In this document: piece by piece, positions 1 to 6,948 of the stretch
How positions within the stretch are numbered: the stretch's first letter is position 1
How the letters are laid out: every line of letters begins with the position of its first letter
Origin: a virus
IMG/VR virus record: IMGVR_UViG_3300043436_002214
Span: 1-23,445 of that record
DNA length: 23,445 bases
Direction: 5' to 3' (one strand)
Notes under the pieces: model-generated
The model's input: the letters and a program-made list of their open reading frames with translations, nothing else
What the model was told of the DNA's origin: nothing
Databases searched by the model: none
Translations under genes and position numbers: made by a program

Positions 1-1081
1 CCCAAACAACTGTGACAACAGTAGAGTCAACTTTTCTAGCGGGGTCGATACCGACTACAACAGGGGTTCTGTGCCAAGCCTTAACAATTTCTTGAGAGGT
101 ATCCCCAAGTTCGTCCATTACCGTAGAGGTTACAAACATGCCTCGTTCTAGAAGCCACTTACAGTTATAGGACATTTGGAATTCATCAGAGTCTTCGCCT
201 ACACGTAGTATTTCTTTCTTAATAAACTTCTGGTAGTTATCATTATATTTAGCTACGTCTTTCCAATCCCACTGATAGTGGTTTTGTTTATTTCCTCTAG
301 AAGTTTGACGACGTTTGTTTAACTGAATAGAACGATAGAAGTTGTTTTTGTGTGTGGTAGGCGTGCCTGTCTTAACCATAGTTCCAGCGTAGTACGCCAA
401 CATAGGGGAGATAGATTTAGATACTACGAAATCGTCTGCTTCTTGGCACTCATCAATAACAATAAGGTGGAAAGACTTAGATTCAATCTTTGCGCGAGGG
501 TTAGCTGTCATCATCATTACAGATGAGCCAGAATTCTTTAATTTAATTTGCTTTGTAACTCCAGCAACTTTTTTAGCTTCGTCGTCAATCTCTGGGTCGC
601 CTAATACGCTAAGTGCATGGTCACTAGTAAGTCTATTAATAGTTCTACTAAATAATGTTTCTGCCTGACCTTCTACCGGAGCAAACAATCCTACCCAGAT
701 GCCATCTTTAAACTTACCTAATAAATCTGGATACATACGTGCAAGTCGTGGAAGAATAACCATAAGTGTAGCTACAGTATTTGCAATAGTTTCTGATTTA
801 CCAGACTGACGTGCAGCAAGAGCGGTAATTTCTTCACCGTCATTAATAATTACAGATTCCATAATTCTTCGTGCAAGTGGTGCTTGATATGGATGCAACT
901 CATAGCCAACAAGTGCTACTAAGAACACCATCATTTTGTCTACTAGTTTGTCAACAAACTCTCGGGACAGCTCATCTAACCCGTCGTCTTCTTCAGCGGG
1001 TTCAAGGTCGTCCTCATCAATTTCTTCGAAGTCTTCTTCTTCTTCAAAGAGTTCATCAATGTCAATATCTTCTTCAAACAT
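1..1081 (-). CDS. terL: Terminase large subunit (partial, C-terminus off the left edge)
   Basis: ATPase-nuclease motor that packages phage DNA into proheads. The 360 visible codons include an acidic N-terminus (runs of Glu/Asp in residues 2-35), a Walker A motif (AARQSGKSET, near residue 90), a Walker B motif (LIVIDECQEADD, near residue 205) and the start of the RNase H-like nuclease domain with its first catalytic Asp (VVVGIDPARKVDST) close to the window edge. The ATG at 1081 follows a strong ribosome site (AAAGGAGG) with good spacing. The rest of the nuclease domain is missing because the window ends. A promoter-like sequence and a leader hairpin lie just upstream. Family assignment is firm; the packaging subtype cannot be told from what is visible. 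Confidence 0.95.
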   Translation of the reverse strand, partial: MFEEDIDIDELFEEEEDFEEIDEDDLEPAEEDDGLDELSREFVDKLVDKMMVFLVALVGYELHPYQAPLARRIMESVIINDGEEITALAARQSGKSETIANTVATLMVILPRLARMYPDLLGKFKDGIWVGLFAPVEGQAETLFSRTINRLTSDHALSVLGDPEIDDEAKKVAGVTKQIKLKNSGSSVMMMTANPRAKIESKSFHLIVIDECQEADDFVVSKSISPMLAYYAGTMVKTGTPTTHKNNFYRSIQLNKRRQTSRGNKQNHYQWDWKDVAKYNDNYQKFIKKEILRVGEDSDEFQMSYNCKWLLERGMFVTSTVMDELGDTSQEIVKAWHRTPVVVGIDPARKVDSTVVTVVW

Positions 1082-1104
1082 TTGTACCTCCTTTAAAGAC
1101 GGAA

Positions 1105-1129
1105 AGCCCTGGGTTTAAAGTCCAGGGCT
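1105..1129 (-). promoter_or_regulatory. Hairpin in the terminase leader
   Basis: A perfect 8-bp inverted repeat (AGCCCTGG / CCAGGGCT) with a 9-nt loop, between the preceding gene and the terminase ribosome site. On the minus strand it is followed by only a short T-rich stretch, so it is a weak terminator at best. The loop contains CTTTAAA, complementary to TTTAAAG directly at the terminase ribosome site, so a loop-to-ribosome-site interaction is possible. That role is inference. Confidence 0.5.
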
Positions 1130-1171
1130 GCCGCTGCCACACGGGAGAGAAGGAGAGAGTTGGCGGATATA

Positions 1172-1199
1172 ATTTTAGCATACAAATGTAGTTACTCAA
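1172..1199 (-). promoter_or_regulatory. Putative sigma70-type promoter for terminase
   Basis: On the minus strand TTGAGT (1199-1194) is separated by 16 bp from TAAAAT (1177-1172), with TGC directly before the -10 box as in an extended -10 promoter. Transcription would start near 1165 and give an approximately 85-nt leader holding the hairpin at 1105-1129. It overlaps the end of the upstream gene. Sequence match only. Confidence 0.4.
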
Positions 1200-1437
1200 T
1201 GCGAGATAATCTTTTGTGCAATTCGTCAACAACTGCATGGATAGCTTCAGCTCCAGTAAGGGCTTCATCCAAATAAACTTGATTTCTGTTCTTTTCGTAA
1301 GCCGAAAGACAACGGCTTAACTCGTAGAGAATCTGGTCTGACCAAACCAAAAGTTCTCCTGAAGGTATCTTGGATACTCTTTTGGCCACCTTTTCAGAAA
1401 AAGGTTTGTTCCAATTCTTTTTTCGTCTAATTACCAT
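1192..1437 (-). CDS. Hypothetical protein, 81 aa
   Basis: Small, mostly helical, basic N-terminus (MVIRRKKNWNK), then amphipathic helices with regularly spaced Leu/Ile/Val and no Cys pair or membrane segment. I do not recognise the family. It sits directly upstream of the large terminase, where a small terminase subunit is often found, but I see no clear helix-turn-helix, so that role is only a positional guess. It overlaps the end of the next gene upstream by 7 nt, consistent with one minus-strand operon. Confidence 0.7.
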   Translation of the reverse strand: MVIRRKKNWNKPFSEKVAKRVSKIPSGELLVWSDQILYELSRCLSAYEKNRNQVYLDEALTGAEAIHAVVDELHKRLSRIE

Positions 1438-1712
1438 TCGTCTATCTCCTCAGTAGAGAGCCCCATATTACGGGCTCCAAGAGCATTTGCCAAAAGCAAG
1501 TCTGCGTCCTCTTCAAAGACTATCTCTGTGTTTTTATTCCACATACCTATTACTAAACCTGGTTTAGTGAAGGGGGTTCTAAAAACTAAACAAACTTTGC
1601 TTTTCCTGTAGGGGAAGTCAGTTTCTTGAGTCCAGCCTTTTTCTACTATCGGTAGGGCTCTACGGTGGTAGTACTGAATTACATCTACGTATAGTGGTCC
1701 GAATGTTTTCAT
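1431..1712 (-). CDS. Hypothetical protein, 93 aa
   Basis: A compact soluble protein of alternating hydrophobic strands (VCLVFRTPF, GLVIGMW, TEIVFEE) ending in an acidic helix. The pattern suggests a small beta-rich fold. No recognised motif. The ATG follows the preceding stop directly (CAGGAGTAGATG), so the ribosome site AGGAG overlaps the stop of the KTSC gene upstream, indicating translational coupling. Confidence 0.7.
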   Translation of the reverse strand: MKTFGPLYVDVIQYYHRRALPIVEKGWTQETDFPYRKSKVCLVFRTPFTKPGLVIGMWNKNTEIVFEEDADLLLANALGARNMGLSTEEIDEW

Positions 1713-2195
1713 CTACTCCTGTTTTCCGAATAGGTAATCATCCAAAGTAGGTATTTTAGGTTTAGACCCGTACATATATTCTGAAAACTCTGAAATGTCG
1801 TTCATCTGTTCCCTACGGTGTTTTGGCATACGGGTTACATCTGAAGGCCCCATGTCTCCCCAACCGTCTAACCCAGACTCTCTTAGAAACACTCCTTTAG
1901 ACGGTGCGTTAACAAAGTCATACCACACGTCTTCAGGAACTCCTCGATAATCCCACCAAGTACCGTCTCTAAATACAACGGTCATTGTGTTGGTTTTAAA
2001 ATCGTATCCAGCTTTTATAGTTCTTGGTTTAGCTGGGTTGCTTGTTGTAGTGGTTCGCATAGAGGGTCCACCGTCAATTACTTGAAATTCAGGGTCATTT
2101 TCTTTAGGGTCTTTTAAAAGTTCGTCAATAAAATTTGACGTGTAACTAGACGACATCTCTTCCCAAGAAGGGATAGTAGGTCTTTTCTTAGCCAT
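1713..2195 (-). CDS. KTSC-domain protein, 160 aa
   Basis: Residues about 58-108 fit the KTSC domain: an Ile/Ala-Gly-Tyr-Asp start, a strand pair with MTVVFRDGTWWDY, the VP turn (RGVPEDVWYDF) and the closing APSKGVFLRES segment. KTSC domains are short and found alone or fused in phages and bacteria; their molecular role is not established. The N-terminal 55 residues are polar and probably flexible. The start ATG overlaps the upstream stop (TAATG), typical of this operon. Confidence 0.8.
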   Translation of the reverse strand: MAKKRPTIPSWEEMSSSYTSNFIDELLKDPKENDPEFQVIDGGPSMRTTTTSNPAKPRTIKAGYDFKTNTMTVVFRDGTWWDYRGVPEDVWYDFVNAPSKGVFLRESGLDGWGDMGPSDVTRMPKHRREQMNDISEFSEYMYGSKPKIPTLDDYLFGKQE

Positions 2196-2458
2196 TAGTT
2201 CTCACATTCATGCAAAACAGCTTCTTCTTCTGTAACTCTAGCATGACAAGCTTTGCACCTAAGATACTTAGGGGGTTTAAAATTATTTTGAGCCGTAGCT
2301 CCTAAAGGAAGGTTGTTTCCGTTTTCATCATTTTCTGGTTCGTAATCAAATACTATCTTTGATTCTCTAAAGAGGTGGTCTGGAAAAGGTCCTTTAGCTT
2401 GATAAGCCTTTTCTGGCACGGGATGGGCTTGAATAGCTTTTACCCGTGTTATTTTCAT
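2195..2458 (-). CDS. Small CCHC zinc-finger protein, 87 aa
   Basis: The C-terminus carries C68-x2-C71 and H83-x-C85 (LRCKACHARV ... LHECEN), a likely structural zinc site. The N-terminal two thirds are rich in Pro, Lys and Asn without recognisable domain. The ATG overlaps the preceding TGA (ATGA). The protein lies next to a second zinc-ribbon protein, so the two may act together. Function unknown. Confidence 0.72.
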   Translation of the reverse strand: MKITRVKAIQAHPVPEKAYQAKGPFPDHLFRESKIVFDYEPENDENGNNLPLGATAQNNFKPPKYLRCKACHARVTEEEAVLHECEN

Positions 2459-2721
2459 ACTTCCTCTTCTGTTAGCTCCTCAGTAGATTCTACATCAACT
2501 TCTGTAGTTGTAGGTTTACTTGCTGCTTTTTTAGTTGTTTTCTTTGATGCTTCCACCACTGTGGCATTTCCAGGTTTAGCAGCTCCATTAAGTGATAACT
2601 GCCCAGATAATGCTCGCACTTGTAGGTGCGGTGGAAGACAGAGTGGGCAGTAACTTATTGGGTTAGCGCCTTTGTCCGCCAGAGTGAACTCAGCATTATT
2701 TGGGCAGTTTACACATTTCAT
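2455..2721 (-). CDS. Zinc-ribbon protein with Thr/Glu-rich tail, 88 aa
   Basis: Starting at the ATG at 2721, C3-x2-C6 and C25-x2-C28 (MKCVNC ... YCPLC) form a treble-clef or zinc-ribbon-like site. A longer reading would need a TTG at 2745 inside the upstream holin-like gene; the ATG at 2721 is better placed behind an AGGAGC ribosome site that overlaps the end of that gene. The C-terminal 40 residues are Lys/Thr then Glu-rich and probably disordered. Small proteins of this type sit near holin and terminase genes in actinophages; function unknown. Confidence 0.75.
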   Translation of the reverse strand: MKCVNCPNNAEFTLADKGANPISYCPLCLPPHLQVRALSGQLSLNGAAKPGNATVVEASKKTTKKAASKPTTTEVDVESTEELTEEEV

Positions 2722-2725
2722 GTTT

Positions 2726-2929
2726 TTACTTAGCTCCTGTGCCAAATGCGTTGTCAGAAGGGTTTAGATAACGAAGTAGTACTGGGAGAATCGCTACGAC
2801 ACCTGCGGTGAGGATAGCTTTTACTCCTTCTAGGTCAAGGCTAAATACATCTCCACCTGTGGCAACAAATGCGGAAACTGCTGCAGCCATGAACGAGCGA
2901 CCCCATGAGGCCAACATTGCTTTATTCAT
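2726..2929 (-). CDS. r1t-type holin-like membrane protein, 67 aa
   Basis: The sequence follows the pattern of phage r1t holins and related actinophage proteins: MNKAMLASWGRSFMAAAV at the start, one hydrophobic helix (residues 10-26), an Asp-containing linker, a second helix (38-55, ILTAGVVAILPVLL) and the ending RYLNPSDNAFG. Two helices and this length fit a small pore-forming or membrane-anchoring protein. It sits near an exported lysozyme-like gene (3393, opposite strand). A second holin-like gene lies at 11843-12253, so which one times lysis is open. Confidence 0.78.
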   Translation of the reverse strand: MNKAMLASWGRSFMAAAVSAFVATGGDVFSLDLEGVKAILTAGVVAILPVLLRYLNPSDNAFGTGAK

Positions 2930-3012
2930 TTATTTCTCTACCTTTCGAGACACAACTAGGTTAGTGCCTGCACAATTAGTCTGCCTGATTTACAACTTGA
3001 TGTCAAGCCCAA

Positions 3013-3258
3013 CTACTTTGAAGATTCCTCAATATGTTGCGTAAACCGTCCCTCTAAGCGTGCCATTGAAATTTTTTGTTCTGTTACATCTCTACTAATT
3101 TGATTTAACTGGTCCTTCATTGAGCTTCCACCGTTTGGTTTCAATTCGGACAAATACCCCTTTAACCAACTCTTTAATAACCAATTAGTTATTGAAATAG
3201 TAAATAAAGCAAACGTAGCAAAACTAGCTAATGTTTGCGCCCATTGTAAAACAGTCAT
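3013..3258 (-). CDS. Membrane-anchored coiled-coil protein, 81 aa
   Basis: One transmembrane helix (about residues 9-30), then a polar linker and a C-terminal helix with heptad-like spacing (QLNQISRDVTEQKISMARLEG). The ATG at 3258 is preferred over the TTG at 3261 because of its distance from an AGGA ribosome site. This architecture recalls small phage hemolysin XhlA-type or holin-accessory proteins, but similarity is only architectural. It begins the minus-strand set that runs on through the holin-like and terminase genes, and is divergent from the lysozyme-like gene at 3393. Confidence 0.65.
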   Translation of the reverse strand: MTVLQWAQTLASFATFALFTISITNWLLKSWLKGYLSELKPNGGSSMKDQLNQISRDVTEQKISMARLEGRFTQHIEESSK

Positions 3259-3326
3259 CAAATTATTTCCTGTCTAAAAGGCGTTATACGCAGTGTAGAA
3301 AAAAGTTTGTCATAAAAACACACCTT

Positions 3327-3355
3327 TGTCATGCTATTCAACTTGACATATATAC
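3327..3355 (+). promoter_or_regulatory. Putative promoter for the plus-strand lysozyme-whiB pair
   Basis: TTGTCA (3327-3332), 17 bp, TATATA (3350-3355); transcription would start near 3362. A TTGACA lies within the spacer, and TTTGTCAT occurs twice (3307 and 3326), 19 bp apart, which could be an operator. For the divergent gene only weak -10 matches (TACACT or TATAAC on the minus strand around 3280-3295) are visible. Confidence 0.5.
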
Positions 3356-3392
3356 GTAACTCAGTGTTTCCTTGTACTAAGGAGGAAATCAA

Positions 3393-3959
3393 ATGCTTTT
3401 GTTTAAGAACATAGCGCCAGAGTCAAAGGGATTAGGAGCCATGGCAATGTCCATGGTACTCGTAGTCGTGATGACAGTAAACGCAACTGGCTCGTCCCAA
3501 GCTTCAAATGAGTTTGGAGACGCAAAAGATATGGGTTCTGTCCAAGTAGTTACATTAAATGATTACTCAGATAAGACCTCACTCACGGACACGGAGTTAA
3601 AAGAACTTCTAACTCTTGTCGGATTTAAAGGGTCTGCGCTTAAGACAGCGTGGGCCGTAGCTAAAAAGGAATCCAACGGACGACCTTTAGCTCACAATAA
3701 AAATGCTAATACTGGGGACAACTCTTATGGCATTTTTCAAATCAACATGTTAGGCAGCCTCGGTGAGGACAGGAGAGAAAAGTTCTCTCTATTGACTAAC
3801 TCTGATTTGTTTAACCCAGTAAAAAACGCTCAGATAGCGTTTTATATGACCCAAGGAGGAGAAGACTGGTCCTCTTGGACATATTTGGAAGGAGAACGGT
3901 TTAAGCAATTTTTGCTTGAATACCCAGCGATATTTAATACCAAAAACAATAAGGAGTAA
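3393..3959 (+). CDS. Exported lytic transglycosylase / lysozyme-like protein, 188 aa
   Basis: Likely cleaves peptidoglycan glycan strands. Residues 16-31 form a hydrophobic signal or anchor segment followed by a plausible signal-peptidase site (SSQA-SN). The catalytic domain (about 65-180) has the SLT-family catalytic Glu in KKESNG (E93) and the hallmark SYGIFQIN (111-118), then an NPVKNAQIAFYM segment and a DWSSWTYL strand typical of the fold. The ATG has a strong AAGGAGG site. It is on the opposite strand from almost all late genes and is followed 3 nt later by the WhiB gene. It could be a secondary endolysin or a secreted wall-remodelling enzyme; the main CHAP endolysin is at 11283-11843. 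Confidence 0.85.
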   Translation: MLLFKNIAPESKGLGAMAMSMVLVVVMTVNATGSSQASNEFGDAKDMGSVQVVTLNDYSDKTSLTDTELKELLTLVGFKGSALKTAWAVAKKESNGRPLAHNKNANTGDNSYGIFQINMLGSLGEDRREKFSLLTNSDLFNPVKNAQIAFYMTQGGEDWSSWTYLEGERFKQFLLEYPAIFNTKNNKE

Positions 3960-3962
3960 TAC

Positions 3963-4226
3963 ATGGCTAAAGCACCAGGTTTTGACGGTACGCAACCCTG
4001 CGCTACTGTAAATGGAGATATGTTTTTTCCAGAAACTGGTGCTGAAACTATAGAGTTAAAACCTGTACTAAATAAGATATGCAATAGTTGTCAGTTCCAA
4101 ACACCTTGTTTACAGTATGCGTTAGAAAACGCTGTTCAAGGTTTTTGGGCTGGCACTGTTGAACGTGAAAGACGACTTATGCGTAAGCGTTTAAATATTG
4201 TAGTTAAGCCGTTAGTTTATTACTAA
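3963..4226 (+). CDS. WhiB-family [4Fe-4S] transcriptional regulator, 87 aa
   Basis: WhiB-like proteins bind a 4Fe-4S cluster through four Cys and act with the principal sigma factor of Actinobacteria. All four are present: C13, C40-x2-C43 and C49 (KICNSCQFQTPC). The G-W turn and basic tail follow as GFWAGTVERERRLMRKR. Length fits the family. An AAGGAG ribosome site precedes the ATG, 3 nt after the lysozyme-like stop, so the two are co-transcribed. Phage WhiB proteins (for example in mycobacteriophage TM4) are known to interfere with host WhiB control. This is the best evidence for an actinobacterial host. Confidence 0.92.
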   Translation: MAKAPGFDGTQPCATVNGDMFFPETGAETIELKPVLNKICNSCQFQTPCLQYALENAVQGFWAGTVERERRLMRKRLNIVVKPLVYY

Positions 4227-4235
4227 ATATTAGTA
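4221..4235. other. Small AT-rich dyad between convergent genes
   Basis: TACTAA-ATA-TTAGTA, a 6-bp stem at the point where the WhiB gene (plus) and the DUF6065 gene (minus) overlap tail to tail by 4 nt. It could act as a weak bidirectional terminator, but it is AT-only and has no T-run. Confidence 0.25.
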
Positions 4236-4966
4236 TCTGGTTCATTAAGTTTAAGTTTAGTTTTGTGGTTGTGTTCCCACTCAGGCTTAGTTCCATCTGG
4301 ACGTTGACCTCTTAAGTACATCTTTCCAAAAGTACCCATTTTTGCTTGGTCTGTAAGGTTTCTCCATTCAGAAAAGTCTCTACTATGTTTGTCCATTTCT
4401 GTTCCGTATTCCACAGAACTATGCTCTAACGTAAACTCTTCTAGTTCTGTTTTATGTATAGGTATAAAAAAGAACACAGGGTCGCCTTTTTTAAACACTA
4501 CTAGTTTATTAGCATGAGTTAACTTCCAATTAGCGGTTGGTGCGGAGAACATCCAGTCTGACTCTATAACGCCACTTAATGGAGAAGCTCCAGGAATTAC
4601 TAAATTAGGTGCTCCCATAATCCACAAGTTCCAATCCTTAGATGTTCTGGGTATAGCATTTAAATGAAACGTTACTACTCCGTTACCAGTTCCATTATCA
4701 GCAAATCTAACACCGTTTTGTTCCCTACCTTTTAATATATTAGTTCCACTAGCTGCGGAGCCACCATCCCACATAACTTCTACGTCTTCTACTAAGCGTA
4801 TGCACCAACCATGTCTACTGGCGTATGTCATAGGTAAACATCTATACGCGTATCCTTGAGCTGTTTGGTCCATCCACTCTCGGTCTACTGGAGCCTGCTC
4901 TATTAACATTCTTTTACCAATAGGCTGATTATGAAAAAACTTAATGTATTTGTCTGTTGTACTCAA
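4223..4966 (-). CDS. DUF6065-like protein, 247 aa
   Basis: Matches my memory of the DUF6065 family: APVDREWMD followed by the AYRCLPMTYASRHGW segment, a WDGG turn, VVTFHLNAIPRTSKDWNLW, and GVIESDW preceding a strand set ending in DPVFFFIP. The family is found in phages and bacteria beside glycosyltransferases and oxygenases; its biochemical role is not known to me. The start is a TTG with a GAGAGG site; the first ATG would remove 19 residues. It overlaps the glycosyltransferase gene by 26 nt, so the two are co-translated and probably belong to one surface-glycan module. Confidence 0.78.
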   Translation of the reverse strand: MSTTDKYIKFFHNQPIGKRMLIEQAPVDREWMDQTAQGYAYRCLPMTYASRHGWCIRLVEDVEVMWDGGSAASGTNILKGREQNGVRFADNGTGNGVVTFHLNAIPRTSKDWNLWIMGAPNLVIPGASPLSGVIESDWMFSAPTANWKLTHANKLVVFKKGDPVFFFIPIHKTELEEFTLEHSSVEYGTEMDKHSRDFSEWRNLTDQAKMGTFGKMYLRGQRPDGTKPEWEHNHKTKLKLNEPDTNI

Positions 4967-5906
4967 GTCTGTATTCCTCTCTCCAAGAATCTAATAATTT
5001 ACCGATATCATACCCTAAATATGAATAAAGCTCATCAACCGAACGAGTTGTTCCAAAATGCTCTTTACCCGTAAGTTTATTTAGTATGTTATCGATTACT
5101 AAATCAGTAGAGGGCATTTTGTTCAACTCCCACTCTAGTTGAAAGTCGTCCCATAATTTATTTAAAACCATGTCGTTTTTTACATCTTGAGGGTACATGT
5201 GCCTAACTGGTAAATTGTAAGGGACATATACATCCCATCCGTTTGTAAAAGCCATTAAGCTATGATAAAGCTCTTCTCCCCAAAACAATATCCAACTTGG
5301 CTGAACCACATCTAAAAAGTATTTTGCTGGTCCGAATATAAAGTGCCCACAGGTATACCAATTTTTAGTTGACAAATAGTTATCTCGCATTTGTACTTCA
5401 AGATAAGGGACTAATTCGTAAGTATCAAAAAGAGATTTTTTAGCAACTTTGTTATTGTAGTTTACGTTTGAGATAACACTAGCGTCATAGGAAAACAACA
5501 ACTCTTTTAAAAACGGAGTCCATCCTGGAAGATAGGTGCTAAATAATAAGTTAGAGCCGGTACGTTGTTCTGTTTTTTTGTGTTCTTTTACAAGTATGTC
5601 ATCCCAATTGTTTTCAAATCTACTGTGAGCATCTATTTGTAAAACATAGTCGTAGCTTTCATCTAGCCATTTATTTGCTAAACTTCTGCATTTACTTACA
5701 CTAAACACACACCCTGGAAGTTTAGACTCGTAATTTACTTTTCCCCCATAGGTATTAGTTATAGAAGTAGGGTCTGTGCTAAATTCTTGAACAAACACGC
5801 CTACATTAATAACATGTGACCCCGATGAGGTAATGAATAGGTTGTCAATAGTAGATTGAACTAATGGGTCTCTGTAAGAGGCAATTGAAACGTATATTTT
5901 TGCCAC
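4941..5906 (-). CDS. GlcNAc-type glycosyltransferase (PF11397-like), 321 aa
   Basis: Resembles the eukaryotic-bacterial GlcNAc transferase family: IYVSIASYRDP at the N-terminus (nucleotide-sugar binding) and YVLQIDAHSRFENNWD (residues 87-102), where DAH is the metal-binding DxH motif. Later come a CGHFIFGPA segment and WGEELYHSLMAFTNGWDVY, matching the acceptor end of the fold. Start: GTG at 5906 puts the first strand close to the N-terminus as usual; GTG at 5918 would overlap the upstream gene. No strong ribosome site for either. Its likely substrate is a wall, capsule or virion glycan of the infected cell; the sugar cannot be deduced. Confidence 0.85.
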   Translation of the reverse strand: MAKIYVSIASYRDPLVQSTIDNLFITSSGSHVINVGVFVQEFSTDPTSITNTYGGKVNYESKLPGCVFSVSKCRSLANKWLDESYDYVLQIDAHSRFENNWDDILVKEHKKTEQRTGSNLLFSTYLPGWTPFLKELLFSYDASVISNVNYNNKVAKKSLFDTYELVPYLEVQMRDNYLSTKNWYTCGHFIFGPAKYFLDVVQPSWILFWGEELYHSLMAFTNGWDVYVPYNLPVRHMYPQDVKNDMVLNKLWDDFQLEWELNKMPSTDLVIDNILNKLTGKEHFGTTRSVDELYSYLGYDIGKLLDSWREEYRLEYNRQIH

Positions 5907-5911
5907 ATTTT

Positions 5912-6316
5912 CTACCACTTACCGATAGGACAAGAAGCCTCTTTTAATTTTGTTTTTGCTTGCATAAAACACCCACATTTTTTGCATGTTTTGGTAAGTT
6001 GAATTAAATGTTCACAACCCAAACAAATATCTAGTCTATTTTTAGCGGTTTCGTCATCAGTGTAATTTGCTTTGTTTAGTAAATCCCAAGGCTTTACAGT
6101 TCTCTTTTTAACTTCGTCCTCTGTTGGTGGGGAGCAATCAAACTCACCATTTTCGTGTCTACATCCAACACCCACTTCAGGGTTATTAGTTAAATCTACA
6201 ATAGTTGGATTATTCAGTAGGATAGAGCCAAGTCTAGGCGGGGTTCCGATAAAGTCTACAACTTCTCCATCTAATACAAACCCTACTCGTTTAGAGCCTT
6301 CTGGTAACTGGTCCAT
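5912..6316 (-). CDS. Cys-rich zinc-binding phage protein, 134 aa
   Basis: The N-terminal half (RVGFVLDGEVVDFIGTPPRL) is a short beta region; the C-terminal third holds six Cys: C98, C101, C111, C114, C116 and C129 in a RLDICLGCEHL ... CKKCGCFM ... KEASCPIGKW pattern. I know this ending from phage proteins in marine and freshwater viruses, often next to glycosyltransferases or oxygenases. It probably binds one or two metals. Good AGGAG site with 6-nt spacing to the ATG. Stops 5 nt before the preferred glycosyltransferase start. Confidence 0.78.
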   Translation of the reverse strand: MDQLPEGSKRVGFVLDGEVVDFIGTPPRLGSILLNNPTIVDLTNNPEVGVGCRHENGEFDCSPPTEDEVKKRTVKPWDLLNKANYTDDETAKNRLDICLGCEHLIQLTKTCKKCGCFMQAKTKLKEASCPIGKW

Positions 6317-6357
6317 GTTTTTCTCCTATACTGTAGTACGACAATTCTATACTATGA

Positions 6358-6948
6358 TTATAAAAGTGGTAGCCATTTTTGAGGATATTGTTTTTCTAAT
6401 AAAGGTATGGGGGCTATGCTAAACGTCAGAATTTTTATGTTTTCTTCCCCATATACAATTCGTTTTCCAGCTTCAAATAAAAGGATAGTTCCTTTAGGAG
6501 TGGAGTATTTATCTCCATTAACAGAGGTAGTAGACTCTTCAGAAGACTCAATAAAATAAACGCCAGAGAAACAAGGTACGCTTACCCCACCCATGTCATA
6601 CCAGACGTCAGTTCTTACACTGTCTGAGTAATCTGATGAAAGGTAGTAACCAGCTTTGCTACTTAAATCATAGTAAGATAGGGCATCAATAAGTAGACCT
6701 TTAATTACCTGTAAAGCCTTGTTGATGTTTCTATTGTAGGCGCCAAAGTAGTTTTTTGAATCTGGGTTTTCTACAGGAATATGCCCTAGAAAATCGGCCT
6801 TTATACCGCTGTTAAATTTGTATACCTCATCTGGTGGGTACACTTTGTTTATTACCTCTTCTAATATGTTTTTAGGGTCAGAGGCCCCAGTAAATACTTT
6901 AAAAGGTTGTAGTTCTCTATTTAACAGGACTTCCTCTAGGTTACCCAT
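6358..6948 (-). CDS. Cupin / 2-oxoglutarate-oxygenase-like protein, 196 aa
   Basis: Residues 110-180 alternate strands and glycine turns (VWYDMGGVSVPCFSGVYFIE, PKGTILLFEAG, IKILTFSIAP), like the double-stranded beta-helix of 2OG-Fe(II) oxygenases used with DUF6065 and glycosyltransferases in other phages. However, no clear HxD...H metal triad is visible, so activity is doubtful. The ATG at 6948, behind GGGGGA, is preferred to a TTG at 6972; it overlaps the stop of the upstream gene by 8 nt. Fold assignment is tentative. Confidence 0.5.
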   Translation of the reverse strand: MGNLEEVLLNRELQPFKVFTGASDPKNILEEVINKVYPPDEVYKFNSGIKADFLGHIPVENPDSKNYFGAYNRNINKALQVIKGLLIDALSYYDLSSKAGYYLSSDYSDSVRTDVWYDMGGVSVPCFSGVYFIESSEESTTSVNGDKYSTPKGTILLFEAGKRIVYGEENIKILTFSIAPIPLLEKQYPQKWLPLL

